NCBI RefSeq assembly: GCF_000317245.1
Contig: NZ_AJLJ01000072.1
Location: 1-39,357, forward strand
DNA: 39,357 bases
Reading direction: 5' to 3'
Source of the DNA: Fischerella muscicola SAG 1427-1 = PCC 73103
GTDB lineage: Bacteria; Cyanobacteriota; Cyanobacteriia; Cyanobacteriales; Nostocaceae
Both the position numbers and the translations under genes were made by a program. Positions 1 to 8,970 of this stretch are shown here, piece by piece (positions within the stretch are counted from its first letter, which is position 1; each line of letters begins with the position of its first letter). The notes below the pieces were generated by a model. It saw only the letters and a list, made by a program, of their open reading frames with translations. It was not told the DNA's origin and ran no database searches.

Positions 1-1712
1 TTTTGTCTGATGGCGAAAATACAGTTGAGCATCTGGCTGGGCAAGGATCTGACAACTCTCTCCTTGTGTTTTGGTGGACACCTGCAACCAACTGGCGTGT
101 CGTTAATATTTCCGATATTGCTGGAGAAAAAGTGGTTGGGGTGCCAACGGCTTACCAACTGAGGGATGGTCAAGAAAATGTTGAGCTGCTAGGTGCAAGA
201 AGTCTAGAAAACTCGTTACTTCTCTACTGGTGGAAACCCTCCCTCGACTGGCAGGTCATGAACCTCTCAGATGCAACTGGACAAAAAATTGCGTCCGTTC
301 CCCAAGTCTGGCTTACGCCGGACGGTGACCGTACGATTGAGCACATTGCCGCAGAAGGAGAGAATCAAACCCTACTTGTATTTTGGGGAGATTCGGAACC
401 TCGGCGTTTGACAGACTCTTTAAGTCGTCCATTCTCTCACGACCCTTCATTATTTAGACGCACACGTAATACCCGGCGGAAGATTGTCGTAATTCTTTGG
501 GATCCTCGTAGACCAGATCATCTAGCACCGACGAGAGCAGCTGTTGAGTCTATAATTTTTGGTTCTACCAACAGCGTACGTAACTACTTTCTAGAGAATA
601 GTAACGGACACTTTACCATCGAGACTGCAACAAACGCAGGTCTTTTAGGCTGGTATCCTGCCGACAAACCCGCACAACATTACTGGGATCCACCTGATAC
701 GAATGATACTGATGGCGACGGCTGGGTAAATGGTCATGCGGAAAAATGGGCTGAAGCTGTTCGGAAAGCATCCGGTGATTTCGACTTCAATGTCTATGAT
801 GTAAATCCTTATGATGGTGAACTTCGTCCCGATGAGTTAGGAGTTCTTATTGTTATCCCGCAAAATGAGCCATATGGAACTAATCGTCCTGTTGTTGGTC
901 GAGAATACCCTAGACCACAGCCGCTTGTAGTTGACGGGGCCATAATTCCCTTTATTGCTGAGGTATATATCGGTAATCCTCCCAACCTGGGGATAGTGGC
1001 TCATGAACTCAGCCATCTCCTTCTTGACCTTCCAGACATGTATTTTGGTCTACCAAACGAGCCACGGTGGGAAGGCATTCTCTGGGATAATCCGTTTGCT
1101 GCTGGTGATTATTCCCTAATGGATCGAACCTACAAAACAACCCATTTGGATCCATTTGCCAAACTGAAGTTAGGGTGGGTTCGCCCCCGATTAATTCTTC
1201 GGTCTGGTCGTTACACCCTTCCTGATGTAGAAACTCGATACATTGTTTGGGTTCTGATGGATCCTCAGCGCGATCCACAAGAATATTTTATCGTTGAAAA
1301 CCGATGGCCCGGTAGTTCTTATGATCGCGAAATGGCAGATTCAGGAGGGCTGGCAGTTTGGCATATAATCGAAAAACCAGAAGTATATGGTTCTCGAATA
1401 CCTCCAGTGCCGCCTAATCCCCCACCCAGTTCCAGGCAAGACTTATGGGAAGAAAAATGGAGAACAGTTGGACGTGGGGATTGGGGTCGTCGCGCCATCC
1501 GGATGATCAAACCTATATGGAATACCTTTACCGATCACAAAGCACTTTGGGATGGATCAGATCCAGCGACAGGATACGATCTCTTATCAAATAACCCCAA
1601 TCCAGAACATGCAACCCTCCGTTGGGCTGATGGCACTCCCAGTGGATTTGCTCTGCGCTCTATATCAGCCGCAGATCCGGAGATGAGTGTTACGGTAGAA
1701 GTCCCGTGGTAA
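1..1712 (+). CDS. M6-like zinc metalloprotease with N-terminal WW-type repeats (5' end outside window)
   Basis: The reading frame is open from the window edge, so the true start lies upstream and the apparent TTG at position 3 should not be trusted. The first ~135 visible residues hold two full and one partial copy of a ~52-residue repeat (pattern D-G-x-x-x-V-E-x-L, then L-L-x-F/Y-W-W, then W-x-V-x-N-x-S-D), suggesting a beta-propeller or lectin-like substrate-binding region. A catalytic domain follows. HELSH near residue 334 (bases 1002-1016) with LPDMY shortly after matches the HExxH...D zinc site of M6/immune-inhibitor-A-like peptidases (HEYGHDLGLPD in that family). Later FIVENRWPGSSYD and GLAVWHI also fit the M6 fold. 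It is probably secreted, but the signal peptide would lie outside the window. Function as a protease is inferred from the motif; the substrate is unknown. Confidence 0.8.
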   Translation, partial: LSDGENTVEHLAGQGSDNSLLVFWWTPATNWRVVNISDIAGEKVVGVPTAYQLRDGQENVELLGARSLENSLLLYWWKPSLDWQVMNLSDATGQKIASVPQVWLTPDGDRTIEHIAAEGENQTLLVFWGDSEPRRLTDSLSRPFSHDPSLFRRTRNTRRKIVVILWDPRRPDHLAPTRAAVESIIFGSTNSVRNYFLENSNGHFTIETATNAGLLGWYPADKPAQHYWDPPDTNDTDGDGWVNGHAEKWAEAVRKASGDFDFNVYDVNPYDGELRPDELGVLIVIPQNEPYGTNRPVVGREYPRPQPLVVDGAIIPFIAEVYIGNPPNLGIVAHELSHLLLDLPDMYFGLPNEPRWEGILWDNPFAAGDYSLMDRTYKTTHLDPFAKLKLGWVRPRLILRSGRYTLPDVETRYIVWVLMDPQRDPQEYFIVENRWPGSSYDREMADSGGLAVWHIIEKPEVYGSRIPPVPPNPPPSSRQDLWEEKWRTVGRGDWGRRAIRMIKPIWNTFTDHKALWDGSDPATGYDLLSNNPNPEHATLRWADGTPSGFALRSISAADPEMSVTVEVPW

Positions 1713-1715
1713 AGG

Positions 1716-1866
1716 GGTATTGTCAAATTAACTGCCCCATATCTGAGTTATTGAGAATAAAGTCATATTATCATGATATTAATCACGAGAAAACAGGGTT
1801 TTCAATAGTATTGTTTCAGGCTCTATTCTCAATAATTTTCAATTTTTGAGTTAACTTGACAATACC
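1716..1866. repeat. MITE-like element with ~18-bp terminal inverted repeats
   Basis: The left end GGTATTGTCAAATTAACT (1716-1733) is the near-perfect reverse complement of the right end AGTTAACTTGACAATACC (1849-1866), with one mismatch. A second nested inverted pair, TTATTGAGAATA and TATTCTCAATAA, lies inside. The interior has no coding potential. It begins four bases after the metalloprotease stop codon, so it may be transcribed as a large hairpin in that mRNA's 3' end. No clear target duplication is visible. Confidence 0.65.
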
Positions 1867-2060
1867 AAGCGAAGGTATTGACTAGCAGATTAAGCGCTAT
1901 ACTCCTGCAACATTTCTTCGCTGATAATTTACTTAAGAGGTTTTCATCAGTAGCCTTATTTTTGTAAATCTTTATTAAGATATATCTGGTTGCTTACTTT
2001 GTAAAATAATTTTGTGTAGGCATTGTCTACAAATGATTCTACGATGTGGATTCTACATAA

Positions 2061-2303
2061 CTACGTGTGTCCCTCTGCACTGTAGAGTAATTCTCTTTCT
2101 AGCAGTGCATTAATTAACATAGATTTACCTGCACTAAAAGCACCAGCAAACACGATTTCAAACTTTGGAGAAATCGCCTTATCCAGCGATGTTTGCACAG
2201 GTGTAATATCATGCGATCGCAAAGTAGGTTCTTGTTGCAAAAGTTGCAATAACAACTCTACTTGTTCTTTTAAATTTTGGCACTGAGGCGGCAAAGCTAC
2301 CAT
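2061..2303 (-). pseudogene. Truncated dynamin-like GTPase (N-terminal fragment)
   Basis: Eighty residues are left. Residues 54-61 are the P-loop GAFSAGKS and the next stretch (MLINALLERELLYSAEGH) matches the start of bacterial dynamin-family GTPases, where one expects ATGTEC (switch/G2 region) to follow. Here the frame ends at GHT followed by TAG, so the switch regions, G3/G4 motifs and the whole helical stalk are missing. Full family members are several hundred residues longer. The downstream sequence to ~1870 shows no continuation in another frame that I can recognise. It sits downstream of the restriction-modification pair on the same strand. I read it as a decayed remnant left after a deletion; expression as a short peptide cannot be excluded. 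Confidence 0.7.
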
Positions 2304-2412
2304 AGAGAATATCTTTAAAGAATATACTCTTAAAATTTACACGTATATTTGATTGATGACAACCACTTCTTAGCTTACGTAATATTACCAAGAATATGAT
2401 ATTTGTAAATCT

Positions 2413-3861
2413 TTAACACAAAGATATTGTCCGCGCTAACTCTGCTAAATTCAGACTATTTAAAATACTAGATTTGATCGGACGTTTTTCGTCCCAAAAA
2501 ATTAGGGATGAGTAGAAGGTAGTAGCCAATGAAGAATTTAAAAGCTCAAATGTTTTGTTTGCAATATTCTCATCCTCAAAACTGAGAAAATAAACAGTAT
2601 CATCAAAAACAACTGTTTTGTCATTGATCTTACCTATAATTTTGAAATCTAATTTCTTATAAAGTCCACATATTGCTATTTTCCAGGGTGTAAAACTGTA
2701 TGCACCAACTCCAAAAATAGAAAAACGATGAGTATTCTGATAAATCTTACTTTTTCTATTATCTAGGTATCTCGCGTGAGACTCTAAATATTTCCAAGTT
2801 TTAGGAGCTAAATGTTTTATACATTCAGTTGGTTCACCAATAAACTTTTGAGTAACCAGAAGATATCGGTTATGAGTATCAGTTATATTTTGAGCAATAT
2901 TAGAGCCTTTAAGTAAGGGAAAAAGATAAGTATCTTCAAGCTCAACTAATTCACCTAGACCATTTATAAAAGAATTACCAACTTTGCGAAACTCCATAAC
3001 ATCAGAGCAATCATGTTTAATTCCTGAACGCCATTTTGCTCCCAGATTTTTATCGTAAAATCTCTTCACGTTCTTAAAAGAATCGATATCTCTGATTAGA
3101 ATATTATCTTGATAGCCTATTCGATGATAATTGAAACTTTCAAGACTAATGAATACATCACAAAAATAATTTTGAGATTTTGAATTAAATTTGCAAAACA
3201 ACAGACAAGCTTCAACATTTGCATTAAAATACTTTTTTGCATCTATTTTATAAGTAGCACAATAAGAAATATTGACTTGATTTGAATGTAGATACTTCAA
3301 TAGTTTTCTTGCAACAGAAGTTTTACAGAGCATTGCAAGATTTGCATCACGCTTTTGTAGCCATTGAACAACCTGAATTAACATCCATTCGGATATATCA
3401 AAATTACTTTTACCCGTAATTGCATCCAGACCATTATAGTTTTGAAAATTATTTTTCTTCGGTAAATTCATACCGCCAATTATTCCTTGTTGTGAATTTG
3501 TTACCCAAGGAAAATTTCCAAGCACTAGTATATTTCCATCTAAACTATTCAATAAAGAAAACCAGTCAAATCTAAAAAAATTTTCATTTATTATATCGAT
3601 TTTTTCATTTCCTAATTTGTCTTTTAGTTTTTCAGCCTTTCTTAAATGATCGGAGTTAATATCTAATCCAACAATTTTGCTGGTTGATTGAAATCTATTT
3701 GCAGCAGCTTCAATAAAATTACCAACTCCACATGTTGGTTCAATAATTACATTCGGACACAATTCAAGTTTAATCAACTTCTGGCATACTTTATCAGCAA
3801 GTTCTAATGGTGTCTGAAAGTCTCCAAATTCTAATTTTTTTTTGTGTTTAGCACTAGTCAT
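2413..3861 (-). CDS. Type II N6-adenine DNA methyltransferase
   Basis: A 482-residue class I SAM-dependent methyltransferase. Motif X-like FGDFQTPLELADKVC is at residues 12-26, the SAM-binding motif I EPTCGVGNF at 41-49, the acidic loop GLDIN around 65-69, and motif IV GNFPW at 115-119. NPPW/NPPY is usual in N6-adenine enzymes; the first proline is Phe here, which is uncommon but seen in this group. The X-I-IV order with a long C-terminal target-recognition region fits the gamma class. The start ATG overlaps the stop of the upstream endonuclease gene by four bases (ATGA), so the two are translationally coupled. Methylation protecting against the partner nuclease is the expected role. Recognition sequence unknown. 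The gene is visibly more AT-rich than flanking housekeeping genes, suggesting transfer. Confidence 0.82.
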   Translation of the reverse strand: MTSAKHKKKLEFGDFQTPLELADKVCQKLIKLELCPNVIIEPTCGVGNFIEAAANRFQSTSKIVGLDINSDHLRKAEKLKDKLGNEKIDIINENFFRFDWFSLLNSLDGNILVLGNFPWVTNSQQGIIGGMNLPKKNNFQNYNGLDAITGKSNFDISEWMLIQVVQWLQKRDANLAMLCKTSVARKLLKYLHSNQVNISYCATYKIDAKKYFNANVEACLLFCKFNSKSQNYFCDVFISLESFNYHRIGYQDNILIRDIDSFKNVKRFYDKNLGAKWRSGIKHDCSDVMEFRKVGNSFINGLGELVELEDTYLFPLLKGSNIAQNITDTHNRYLLVTQKFIGEPTECIKHLAPKTWKYLESHARYLDNRKSKIYQNTHRFSIFGVGAYSFTPWKIAICGLYKKLDFKIIGKINDKTVVFDDTVYFLSFEDENIANKTFELLNSSLATTFYSSLIFWDEKRPIKSSILNSLNLAELARTISLC

Positions 3862-4526
3862 AAGTTAGCTTTGTAAACAGTAATGATCCCTTCTTCTTGG
3901 CCAGCACGCTCGATAACTCTTCCATATTGTAGCCTCCATTGTAAAGCATTAGAGATTGTCAAAAAACCTTGTATAGGTTTTTTGATAAGAATTTCATCTG
4001 CAATATTACCTGCTTCCATTTCATCAACAGGCAAATTTTTATCAAGCATAAAAGCAATCAAATCATCTTTATTGCCTTCGTTATCCAAAATATTACGAAT
4101 TCCACGAGTCATCTGAAAGTCTGCTGTTCTTTCAGCACTAACAAAAATCGTGTATAAGATATTGAGAGTAGCAGTCCGATTTGCGCTATTGTCAATCTTG
4201 TCGTATACAAAGATAATTAGTGAATATCCAAGCCCAAAAATCTTTTGTCGCGCAGATTTAAAAGGACATGATGATTGTGGTTGTTTGATACTTGTCACCT
4301 TAACATCAACCATTAGTCCTGGAAAATCTACACCACTTGCTGAATTTCCCTCTACAAATTCGTACTGTGATTTCAGATAGAGTTTAAATTTTTGTTCCAA
4401 ATATGTACCAACAGCCTTACCATCTGTGACACCATAAAGCAATGATTCTGGGTATCGAGACTCGGCAGCTGAAAATAGCGCTGCTTCAGCACATAGAGCT
4501 TCTATAGTCAAAATTAGCATATTCAT
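3858..4526 (-). CDS. Putative type II restriction endonuclease (PD-(D/E)XK)
   Basis: About 222 residues if translated from the ATG at 4526 (MNMLILTIEAL); the open frame extends six codons upstream to a TTG at 4544. A PD-(D/E)XK-like core is visible: GVDFPG followed by LMVDVKVTS, giving the D...DxK metal-binding and catalytic residues (D73, D80, K82 counted from the TTG). Just after, SLIIFVYDK is a typical beta strand of such nucleases. It lies immediately upstream of, and overlaps by four bases, an N6-adenine methyltransferase, which is the main reason to call it a restriction enzyme. In this order the nuclease is translated first, so control must be by relative activity or promoter. I do not recognise a named isoschizomer. 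Confidence 0.68.
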   Translation of the reverse strand: MNMLILTIEALCAEAALFSAAESRYPESLLYGVTDGKAVGTYLEQKFKLYLKSQYEFVEGNSASGVDFPGLMVDVKVTSIKQPQSSCPFKSARQKIFGLGYSLIIFVYDKIDNSANRTATLNILYTIFVSAERTADFQMTRGIRNILDNEGNKDDLIAFMLDKNLPVDEMEAGNIADEILIKKPIQGFLTISNALQWRLQYGRVIERAGQEEGIITVYKANL

Positions 4527-4647
4527 AATCAAAAATCGTGCCAAGTATCATACCTTAACCTTGAGGTATTTACATACTGTGGCGAAAACTGTATTTGGTA
4601 GATGTACGATGCTATCTAGCCAGATATAACCAAAAGAAAAACCAGAG

Positions 4648-4675
4648 TTGACACGATAAATTCCACCTTTAGGAT
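4648..4675 (+). promoter_or_regulatory. Possible sigma70-type promoter for the BrkB gene
   Basis: TTGACA at 4648-4653 is a perfect -35 box. A weak -10 (TAGGAT) follows after 16 bases, about 100 bases before the start codon at 4773. The ribosome site GAGGAGA stands at about 4758-4764. The promoter call rests on motif similarity alone. Confidence 0.3.
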
Positions 4676-4772
4676 AAAGTATAAGCATCCGAAGGAAGAT
4701 GTTTTACACACAGAAAATTCTATATGTTTTTAATCTGGAGGTTAAAACATCCTGCTAGAGGAGATTTAGTGA

Positions 4773-5690
4773 ATGAACTTAAAAGTGATTTGGGATTTAT
4801 TCAAAGAAACATTTAACGAATGGCAGGAAGATAAAGCGTCACGATTAGCAGCCGCATTAGCTTATTACACTATTTTTTCTATTGCTCCATTATTAATTAT
4901 TGTGATTGCGATCGCAGGTGCAGTATTTGGAGAAGCAGCAGCCAGAAACGCAATTTTTACCCAACTTCAAGGATTAATTGGCCCTGCGGGTGCAGAAGTT
5001 ATTCAAAATGCTATTGAAAGCGCTAGCCAACCACGAGCAGGAACTATCGCCTCACTGATTAGTATTGTTGTTTTGATTTTTGGTGCGACTGGTTTATTTA
5101 CAGAATTACAAGATTCTCTCAATACAATTTGGGAAGTGAAACCAAAGCCAGGAAAAGTCGTAAAAAACATGGTTCGCCAACGATTTTTATCTTTTGCGAT
5201 GGTATTAGCTATTGGTTTTTTACTGCTAGTTTCCTTGGTAATTACTACAGCATTGGCAGCTCTGATTAATTACTTTCAACATCTATTACCAGGTGTTGAT
5301 TTTCTTTGGCAAATTGTTAACTTCACTCTTAGTTTTCTCATTACCACTTTACTATTCGGTCTAATTTTTAAAGTTTTGCCAGATGCCAAAATTGTGTGGA
5401 AGGATGTTTTAATAGGAGCTGCTTTAACTTCGCTTTTATTCTCCTTTGGTAGGTATGCACTCGGACAATATCTCGGTAACAACACTTTTGGCTCTACCTA
5501 TGGGGCTGCTGGCTCAATAGTAGTCATCTTAGTCTGGGTTTACTATACTGCTCAAATCTTGTTTTTCGGTGCAGAATTTACCCAAGTTTATGCCCGCAGA
5601 TATGGTTCTCGCATTATCCCAGCCGATTATGCAGTTTCTCTAAATGAAATAGATAAAGAGGAGAAGAGGAAACAGAAACGCGGCGGATAA
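4773..5690 (+). CDS. YihY/BrkB-family inner membrane protein
   Basis: 305 residues. The N-terminal signature DKASRLAAALAYYTIFSIAP (residues ~20-39) is characteristic of the YihY/BrkB (formerly RNase BN) family, followed by about six hydrophobic membrane segments. Other family landmarks are GATGLFTELQDSLNTIW and GSTYGAAGSIVVILVWVYY. The C terminus is short, charged and probably cytoplasmic (DKEEKRKQKRGG). The start has a good ribosome site, GAGGAG, nine bases upstream. The precise function of this family is not settled; envelope-integrity or transport roles are proposed. It is transcribed alone, diverging from the restriction-modification pair. The GA-rich run after its stop is a repeat rather than gene sequence. 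Confidence 0.88.
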   Translation: MNLKVIWDLFKETFNEWQEDKASRLAAALAYYTIFSIAPLLIIVIAIAGAVFGEAAARNAIFTQLQGLIGPAGAEVIQNAIESASQPRAGTIASLISIVVLIFGATGLFTELQDSLNTIWEVKPKPGKVVKNMVRQRFLSFAMVLAIGFLLLVSLVITTALAALINYFQHLLPGVDFLWQIVNFTLSFLITTLLFGLIFKVLPDAKIVWKDVLIGAALTSLLFSFGRYALGQYLGNNTFGSTYGAAGSIVVILVWVYYTAQILFFGAEFTQVYARRYGSRIIPADYAVSLNEIDKEEKRKQKRGG

Positions 5691-5812
5691 GGGAGACAAG
5701 GAAGACAAGGGAGAATTATTTAACAAGTCTCTTCCCAATGCCCAATGCCCAATCCTTAACCTTTTGCCCACAGACCACTGTACAATATGACGGTTGTACT
5801 CTGTGACGGACT

Positions 5813-7108
5813 GTGATTGAGCGTTATACCTTGCCTGAGATGGGCAATTTATGGACAGATGCATATAAGTTTAAAACCTGGTTGCAAGTAGAAATCGCTG
5901 TTTGTGAAGCACAGGCGGAATTAGGTTATATTCCAGCCCAGGCGGTTGCAGAAATTAAAGCCAAAGCGAATTTCGACCCCAAACGAGTGTTAGAAATTGA
6001 AGAGGAAGTCCGTCACGATGTCATTGCTTTCTTGACAAATGTCAATGAATATGTAGGCGATGCTGGACGCTACATTCATTTAGGTTTAACTAGTTCCGAT
6101 GTATTGGATACGGCTTTAGCTTTGCAACTAGTTGCGAGTTTGGATTTGTTATTGCAACATCTGCAAGCATTAATTGATGTCATTCGTCAAAAAGCCAAAG
6201 AACATCGCTACACAGTGATGATCGGACGTTCCCACGGGATTCACGCCGAACCCATTACCTTTGGTTTTAAATTAGCTGGGTGGTTAGCGGAGGTATTGCG
6301 CCATCAAGAACGTCTGCAAATTCTGCACAAAACGATCGCTGTGGGGAAAATTTCCGGTGCGGTGGGAACTTATGCCAATATTGAACCGCGTGTAGAAGCG
6401 ATCGCTTGCCAAAAACTCGGACTCCAACCCGATGCAGCATCAACACAGGTAATCTCACGCGATCGCCACGCCGATTTCGTGCAACAATTGGCTTTGCTTG
6501 CAGCTTCCATCGAACGTTTTGCAGTGGAAATTCGTAACCTCCAAAAAACTGATGTTTTGGAAGTTGAAGAATTCTTTGCCAAAGGGCAAAAAGGCTCTTC
6601 TGCAATGCCTCACAAGCGCAATCCCATCCGTTCCGAACGCCTCACAGGTATGGCTAGAATCATCAGAAGTCATGCGATCGCAGCTTTAGAAAATGTTGCC
6701 CTTTGGCATGAACGGGATATTTCCCACAGTTCTGTAGAACGAGTAGTTTTGCCAGATGCTTGCATTTTGACGCATTTTATGTTGGTAGAGACAACTGACT
6801 TAATACAGAACCTCCTGGTTTATCCAGAAAATATGGCGCGGAATATGAACGTTTATGGCGGTGTTGTCTTTAGCCAAAGAGTGTTACTCACCTTGGTAGA
6901 AAAGGGAATCACCCGTGAAGAAGCCTATAAAATTGTCCAAGAAAATGCTCATGCTGCTTGGAACAAACCAGAAGGAAATTTCCGCGAGTTGATTAGCAAA
7001 GATCCGCGTGTGACTGCAAAATTATCATCAGCAGAAATTGCAGCGTGTTTTGATCCAAAACATCACTTGCAGCATTTAGATCAAGTGTATCAACGCTTGG
7101 GGATTTAG
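5813..7108 (+). CDS. purB: Adenylosuccinate lyase
   Basis: 431 residues, the usual length. It splits SAICAR to AICAR and adenylosuccinate to AMP in purine synthesis. The fumarase/aspartase superfamily signature GSSAMPHKRNP (about residues 261-271) carries the mobile catalytic-serine loop. HYDVI-type sequence (EEVRHDVIAF) and GRSHGIHAEP earlier supply the other active-site regions, including the general-acid histidine. Translation starts at GTG (V/M-IERYTLPEMGNLW), which matches the conserved N terminus of cyanobacterial PurB; no ATG is available nearby. The ~120 bases upstream are filled with GA-rich and CCCAATG repeats, so the promoter is not obvious. Single-gene unit; no odd features in the protein. 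Confidence 0.96.
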   Translation: MIERYTLPEMGNLWTDAYKFKTWLQVEIAVCEAQAELGYIPAQAVAEIKAKANFDPKRVLEIEEEVRHDVIAFLTNVNEYVGDAGRYIHLGLTSSDVLDTALALQLVASLDLLLQHLQALIDVIRQKAKEHRYTVMIGRSHGIHAEPITFGFKLAGWLAEVLRHQERLQILHKTIAVGKISGAVGTYANIEPRVEAIACQKLGLQPDAASTQVISRDRHADFVQQLALLAASIERFAVEIRNLQKTDVLEVEEFFAKGQKGSSAMPHKRNPIRSERLTGMARIIRSHAIAALENVALWHERDISHSSVERVVLPDACILTHFMLVETTDLIQNLLVYPENMARNMNVYGGVVFSQRVLLTLVEKGITREEAYKIVQENAHAAWNKPEGNFRELISKDPRVTAKLSSAEIAACFDPKHHLQHLDQVYQRLGI

Positions 7109-7184
7109 TTTAGTGGTTAGTAGGGACGAACCCTTATCTGTCTTGAAAATAGGCGTGGGGGTGTAAGGGTATGGGGAGGACTGG

Positions 7185-7205
7185 AGCCGGAGGAAACCTC
7201 CGGCT
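7185..7205. repeat. Perfect 9-bp hairpin repeat
   Basis: AGCCGGAGG, a three-base AAA loop, then CCTCCGGCT. It is GC-rich compared with its surroundings and lies 77 bases after purB. There is no T-tract after it, so it is a palindromic repeat or mRNA-end structure rather than a standard terminator. Confidence 0.6.
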
Positions 7206-7480
7206 AAGGAAGTCCGTGGTGTAGGAGGAGTCATATTTTAACGAGTGCATGAAAATCTCTTTTCTAATCCCTATTCCCTGTTCCCTATTCCTCTATTAAT
7301 TACTTTTTATGAATCTGTTCGTAATTAGCTCTCAAGAACTTGTAATAATGACTGGATATAAATGCACAAACACAAGCTTGGTACATTCTCTTTATAATTT
7401 TGTTGCTATAACTTCCGTAACTTAAAAATATGGCCTTTAATATTAAACTTAAGTTTATTGTTCTATGATTGCTTAACAAA

Positions 7481-7508
7481 AGCGCTTCCTTGGGAGCGCT
7501 CTTTTTTT
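7481..7508 (+). terminator. Rho-independent terminator
   Basis: AGCGCT stem, eight-base loop (TCCTTGGG), AGCGCT stem, then CTTTTTTT. This is a textbook intrinsic terminator on the plus strand. It either ends a long purB transcript or a separate small RNA. Confidence 0.7.
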
Positions 7509-7626
7509 CTAGTCCTGTAAAATTGGTGACAAGTTAAGGTTTTTTGAAAATCAAGGGTGCTATTCGAGAAGTTTTGAGTCCTGTACCATTGAAACCGGAA
7601 GCAATCTCTTCACAAAAAATTCTGCA

Positions 7627-8496
7627 ATGATGCCTGTACGTCAAACTTTAGCAAAGCCTGATATTCAACTTTCTTATTTGGAGTGGAAGCAAAATCAAGA
7701 TCAGGAACCTTTATTATTACTCCATGGTTTGGCTGACCATGCCTTGGTTTGGTCTAGTTTGGGAGATTACCTAGCGCCACAGTATCATATAGTTGCACCT
7801 GATCTGCGTGGTCATGGTGAGAGTAGTAAGCCAGAAAAAGATTATAGCTTTGAAAGTGCGATCGCAGATCTGGAAGCATTGATGCATAAACTAGGATGGA
7901 CAAGTACTCATGTTGTCGCCCATTCCTGGAGTGGTAAATTAGCTTGCATTTGGGCTAGACAAAATCCAGAACGATTGCGGAGTATGATTTTAGTCGATCC
8001 GATTTTTATCTGGCAAATGCCCAGTTTCTTGAAAGTGACATTTCCGATTTTGTATCGCTTCTTGTCGTTTCTCAAAGCAATGGGGCCATTCGCTAGTTAT
8101 GAAGCAGCCGAAACACAAGCCCGTCAGTTAACAGCATACAAAGGCTGGAGTCCCTTACAACAAAAAGTTTTCCAAGCAGGTATAGAACAAAAACCAGATG
8201 GTAGCTGGGGTAGTAAATTTACAATTGTTGCACGCGATCGCATTTTTGAGGAAGTAATGCAGGTTCCTGGTTTAACAGTCCCAATTCATATTCCCACCTT
8301 ATTTGTCCAGCCAGAAAAAGGTGTTAACCGCCAAGAATGGCAACTTAAACCTTATAAAACATACCTCAAAAACTTAAAACTATGCCAAGTTCCTGGTAAT
8401 CATTGGCCATTTTTGACCCAACCTGAAGCCTTTAACCAAACTGTCAAAGATTTTTTGCAACAACGAGCAAGGGTCAATTCATCTTCTACCCCGTGA
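7627..8496 (+). CDS. Alpha/beta-fold hydrolase
   Basis: 289 residues. The oxyanion-hole HG lies at 33-34 (LLLHGLADHALVW), DLRGHGES at 59-66 is the classic hydrolase loop, and the nucleophile elbow is AHSWSGK with Ser100. The usual G-x-S-x-G is altered to H-S-W-S-G, as in several alpha/beta hydrolases. His259 in GNHWPF is the catalytic histidine, and the acid is probably Asp124 (LVDPIF) or Glu in the FVQPEKG strand. Cytosolic: there is no signal peptide. The substrate cannot be deduced. Two adjacent ATGs form the start; the first is annotated here. It is a single gene between repeat-rich spacers. Confidence 0.82.
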   Translation: MMPVRQTLAKPDIQLSYLEWKQNQDQEPLLLLHGLADHALVWSSLGDYLAPQYHIVAPDLRGHGESSKPEKDYSFESAIADLEALMHKLGWTSTHVVAHSWSGKLACIWARQNPERLRSMILVDPIFIWQMPSFLKVTFPILYRFLSFLKAMGPFASYEAAETQARQLTAYKGWSPLQQKVFQAGIEQKPDGSWGSKFTIVARDRIFEEVMQVPGLTVPIHIPTLFVQPEKGVNRQEWQLKPYKTYLKNLKLCQVPGNHWPFLTQPEAFNQTVKDFLQQRARVNSSSTP

Positions 8497-8531
8497 TACC
8501 AATTTCCTTTAAAAGTGAAAAATATTTTTTC

Positions 8532-8586
8532 GTAGAGACGTGCCTTAGCGAAGCCATGCCCTACAGCGCTATTGGCACGTCTCTAC
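8532..8586. repeat. Palindromic repeat (GTAGAGACG family)
   Basis: GTAGAGACGTGCC at the left and GGCACGTCTCTAC at the right form a 13-bp perfect stem around a 29-base loop. It is related at its tips to the GTAGAGACGCGATTA palindromes elsewhere in the window. Confidence 0.75.
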
Positions 8587-8695
8587 AAGGTTTAGATGTC
8601 AATCGATTGACGGTAAAGATGCTAAAGCCATTGCTCAAACAGTGAAAAAAATCACGCAAAATTAAAGATTGCTCTAGTGTTACCTTAACAGGGAA

Positions 8696-8728
8696 AGATC
8701 CCCGACTTCTTTAAGAAGTCGGGGATCT
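8696..8728. repeat. REP-type palindrome, copy 1 (GATCCCCGACTTCTT)
   Basis: AGATCCCCGACTTCTT is followed directly by its complement with almost no loop, giving a 33-base near-perfect palindrome. Further copies lie at 9142, 13708, 14579, 18158 and 27577, with a half copy at 33222. Confidence 0.9.
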
Positions 8729-8778
8729 AATGTATTTGGAGTTGCAAAATTGTTTTACTGATGAGCATCGCACTCCCC

Positions 8779-8938
8779 AAATTCACGTTCATCACAAAAA
8801 TCATTCCATCCATAGAGAACATTAATACATTTGTGACTAACGTCTTCATGTTGTTTATTAATGGGAACCCATTCATTACAAACGGGAACCCATTCATTAC
8901 AAATGGGAACCCATTCACCACAAATGGGAACCCAGCAA
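8779..8938. repeat. 21-bp-unit composite repeat element, copy 1
   Basis: A conserved head (TTCATCACAAAAATCATTCC, then ATCCATAGAGAACAT) is followed by about four copies of a 21-bp unit built on GGGAACCCATTCATTACAAA. The same head recurs at about 12116 and, more diverged, at about 33295. As 21 is a multiple of three, both strands stay open and mimic coding sequence with a seven-residue period. Confidence 0.8.
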
Positions 8939-8970
8939 TGGTAAAGAGAAAGAAGCCGGGTATCTTTTTA

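Larger units (their letters stand above)
7109..7626. other. Intergenic spacer with hairpin repeats, no gene
   Basis: This 518-base gap holds a 9-bp perfect hairpin at 7185-7205, a run of CCCTATTCCCTGTTCCC heptamer-like repeat near 7266-7290, and a terminator-shaped hairpin at 7481-7508. No convincing ORF is seen in either strand. The last hairpin lies far (370 bases) from purB, so a small untranslated RNA between about 7300 and 7508 is possible. Confidence 0.5.
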
